Positions 63,605 to 64,000 of a DNA stretch of 64,000 bases are shown here, one piece after another; within the stretch, counting starts at the first letter, position 1; each line of letters begins with the position of its first letter. The notes under the pieces were generated by a model. It had not been told where the DNA came from. It saw only the letters and a list, made by a program, of their open reading frames with translations, and did not search any database. Source of the DNA: Jannaschia rubra (GTDB lineage Bacteria; Pseudomonadota; Alphaproteobacteria; Rhodobacterales; Rhodobacteraceae); assembly GCF_001403735.1 (NCBI RefSeq), contig NZ_CXPG01000013.1, positions 150,572-214,571 of the forward strand, read 5' to 3'. The position numbers and the translations under genes are program-made.

Positions 63605-64000
63605 TAAAGGCTTCGAGGCCGTCGATCGTATCCCACTGACCTGTGTATCTGGCCTTGAGGATCGCCATGACGTCCGGCGCGGGTGTGCCTGATCGGCGTG
63701 CTGCGACGGGCAGGCTGACGATGGCATCTTCGCTCGAAGGGTCCATGGGTTCCAGTGTCACGTACCGCCCCCTGCTGGACCGCCCATTCATCGTCCTGTT
63801 CGAGGAGCGGCGGGCCGACGAGGCGGAGGATGGCATCGTCATCGGGAAGACGCCGACGCCTCCGGTGCGCCGCCCGGATCTCGCCGTTCGGACGCTCGAT
63901 CGGAGTCGCGGAGCGCGGCCCGGCACGATGCTCCCTCGGAAAGGTCATGCAGGTCGGGACGTCGTGCCCGGCGTCATCCATGACGTCCGCCAGCTTCGGC
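63573..64000 (-). pseudogene. IS256 family transposase remnant (C-terminal part, frameshifted, runs off the window)
   Basis: The minus strand encodes the C-terminal end of an IS256/mutator-type transposase in pieces. From the right edge one frame reads ...KLADVMDDAGHDVPTCMTF and TPIERPNGEIR (to ~63874), another RRTGGVGVFP (~63872-63843), the first again DDDAILRLVGPPLLEQ and DEWAVQ (~63843-63775), and the second GRYVTLEP with VSLPVA (from ~63767) to a stop at 63573. In intact members these are one continuous sequence, so at least three small indels have broken it. The N-terminal part lies outside the window. The alignment is from memory of the family, not a search. Confidence 0.8.

Overview
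The window is a gene-dense, roughly 70% G+C chromosomal segment from an alphaproteobacterium, most likely of the order Rhodobacterales (Roseobacter/Rhodobacter group). This rests on the gene order murG-murC-DUF2484-murB-ddl-ftsQ-ftsA-ftsZ-lpxC-bamD-recN, the SUV3-type RNA helicase followed by an S4-domain protein, ferredoxin and CarD, the DUF4167 and DUF6314 proteins, and the [12 protein letters not shown] FtsZ tail. Almost everything is housekeeping DNA. No tRNA, rRNA, CRISPR array, phage or plasmid module was seen. The only mobile-element trace is a decayed IS256-family transposase at the right edge.

Layout. 1-1467: end of a LolC/E-type lipoprotein-release permease and its LolD ATPase. 1456-9996: lipid and RNA housekeeping (alpha/beta hydrolase, SCP2 protein, TPR protein, SUV3-like helicase, S4 protein, ferredoxin, CarD, zincin, VOC protein, 5-formyl-THF cyclo-ligase, rpe). 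9945-13940: small unknown genes and a compact divergent metabolic cluster (Gfo/Idh oxidoreductase and isopropylmalate/tartrate-type dehydrogenase on minus; ABM monooxygenase-like and AHL-lactonase-like metallo-hydrolase on plus), the best candidate here for an undescribed pathway. 14043-15144: copper delivery pair (PCuAC, SCO) for cytochrome oxidase. 15266-28930: division and cell-wall (dcw) cluster running on through lpxC, bamD and recN. 29246-36207: mgtE, guaD, purB, prfA, prmC and small secreted proteins. 36390-44418: DUF4167 protein facing an outer-membrane super-operon on minus (lptF-lptG-lptD-surA-pdxA-rsmA). 44568-50518: pepA-holC, aspartic protease, MarC, ABC-F, ndk. 50641-60290: MATE, IscA-like, dgt, argS, SPOR protein, nagZ, scpA, scpB. 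60340-64000: GMC oxidoreductase, FUSC-type exporter, a small conserved protein and the IS256 relic.

How it works together. Three envelope systems dominate: lipoprotein sorting (Lol), peptidoglycan synthesis and division (FtsW/MurG/MurC/MurB/Ddl/FtsQ/FtsA/FtsZ, with NagZ and a SPOR protein at the other end), and outer-membrane construction (LpxC, BamD, SurA, LptD/F/G). Translational coupling by 4-base ATGA/GTGA overlaps is pervasive. Intergenic spaces are short, and several hold clusters of tandem hairpins (10259-10306, 29059-29155, 56507-56596) that no coding feature explains. Starts were chosen by eye from frame, Shine-Dalgarno-like sequence and family N-termini; no database search was possible.
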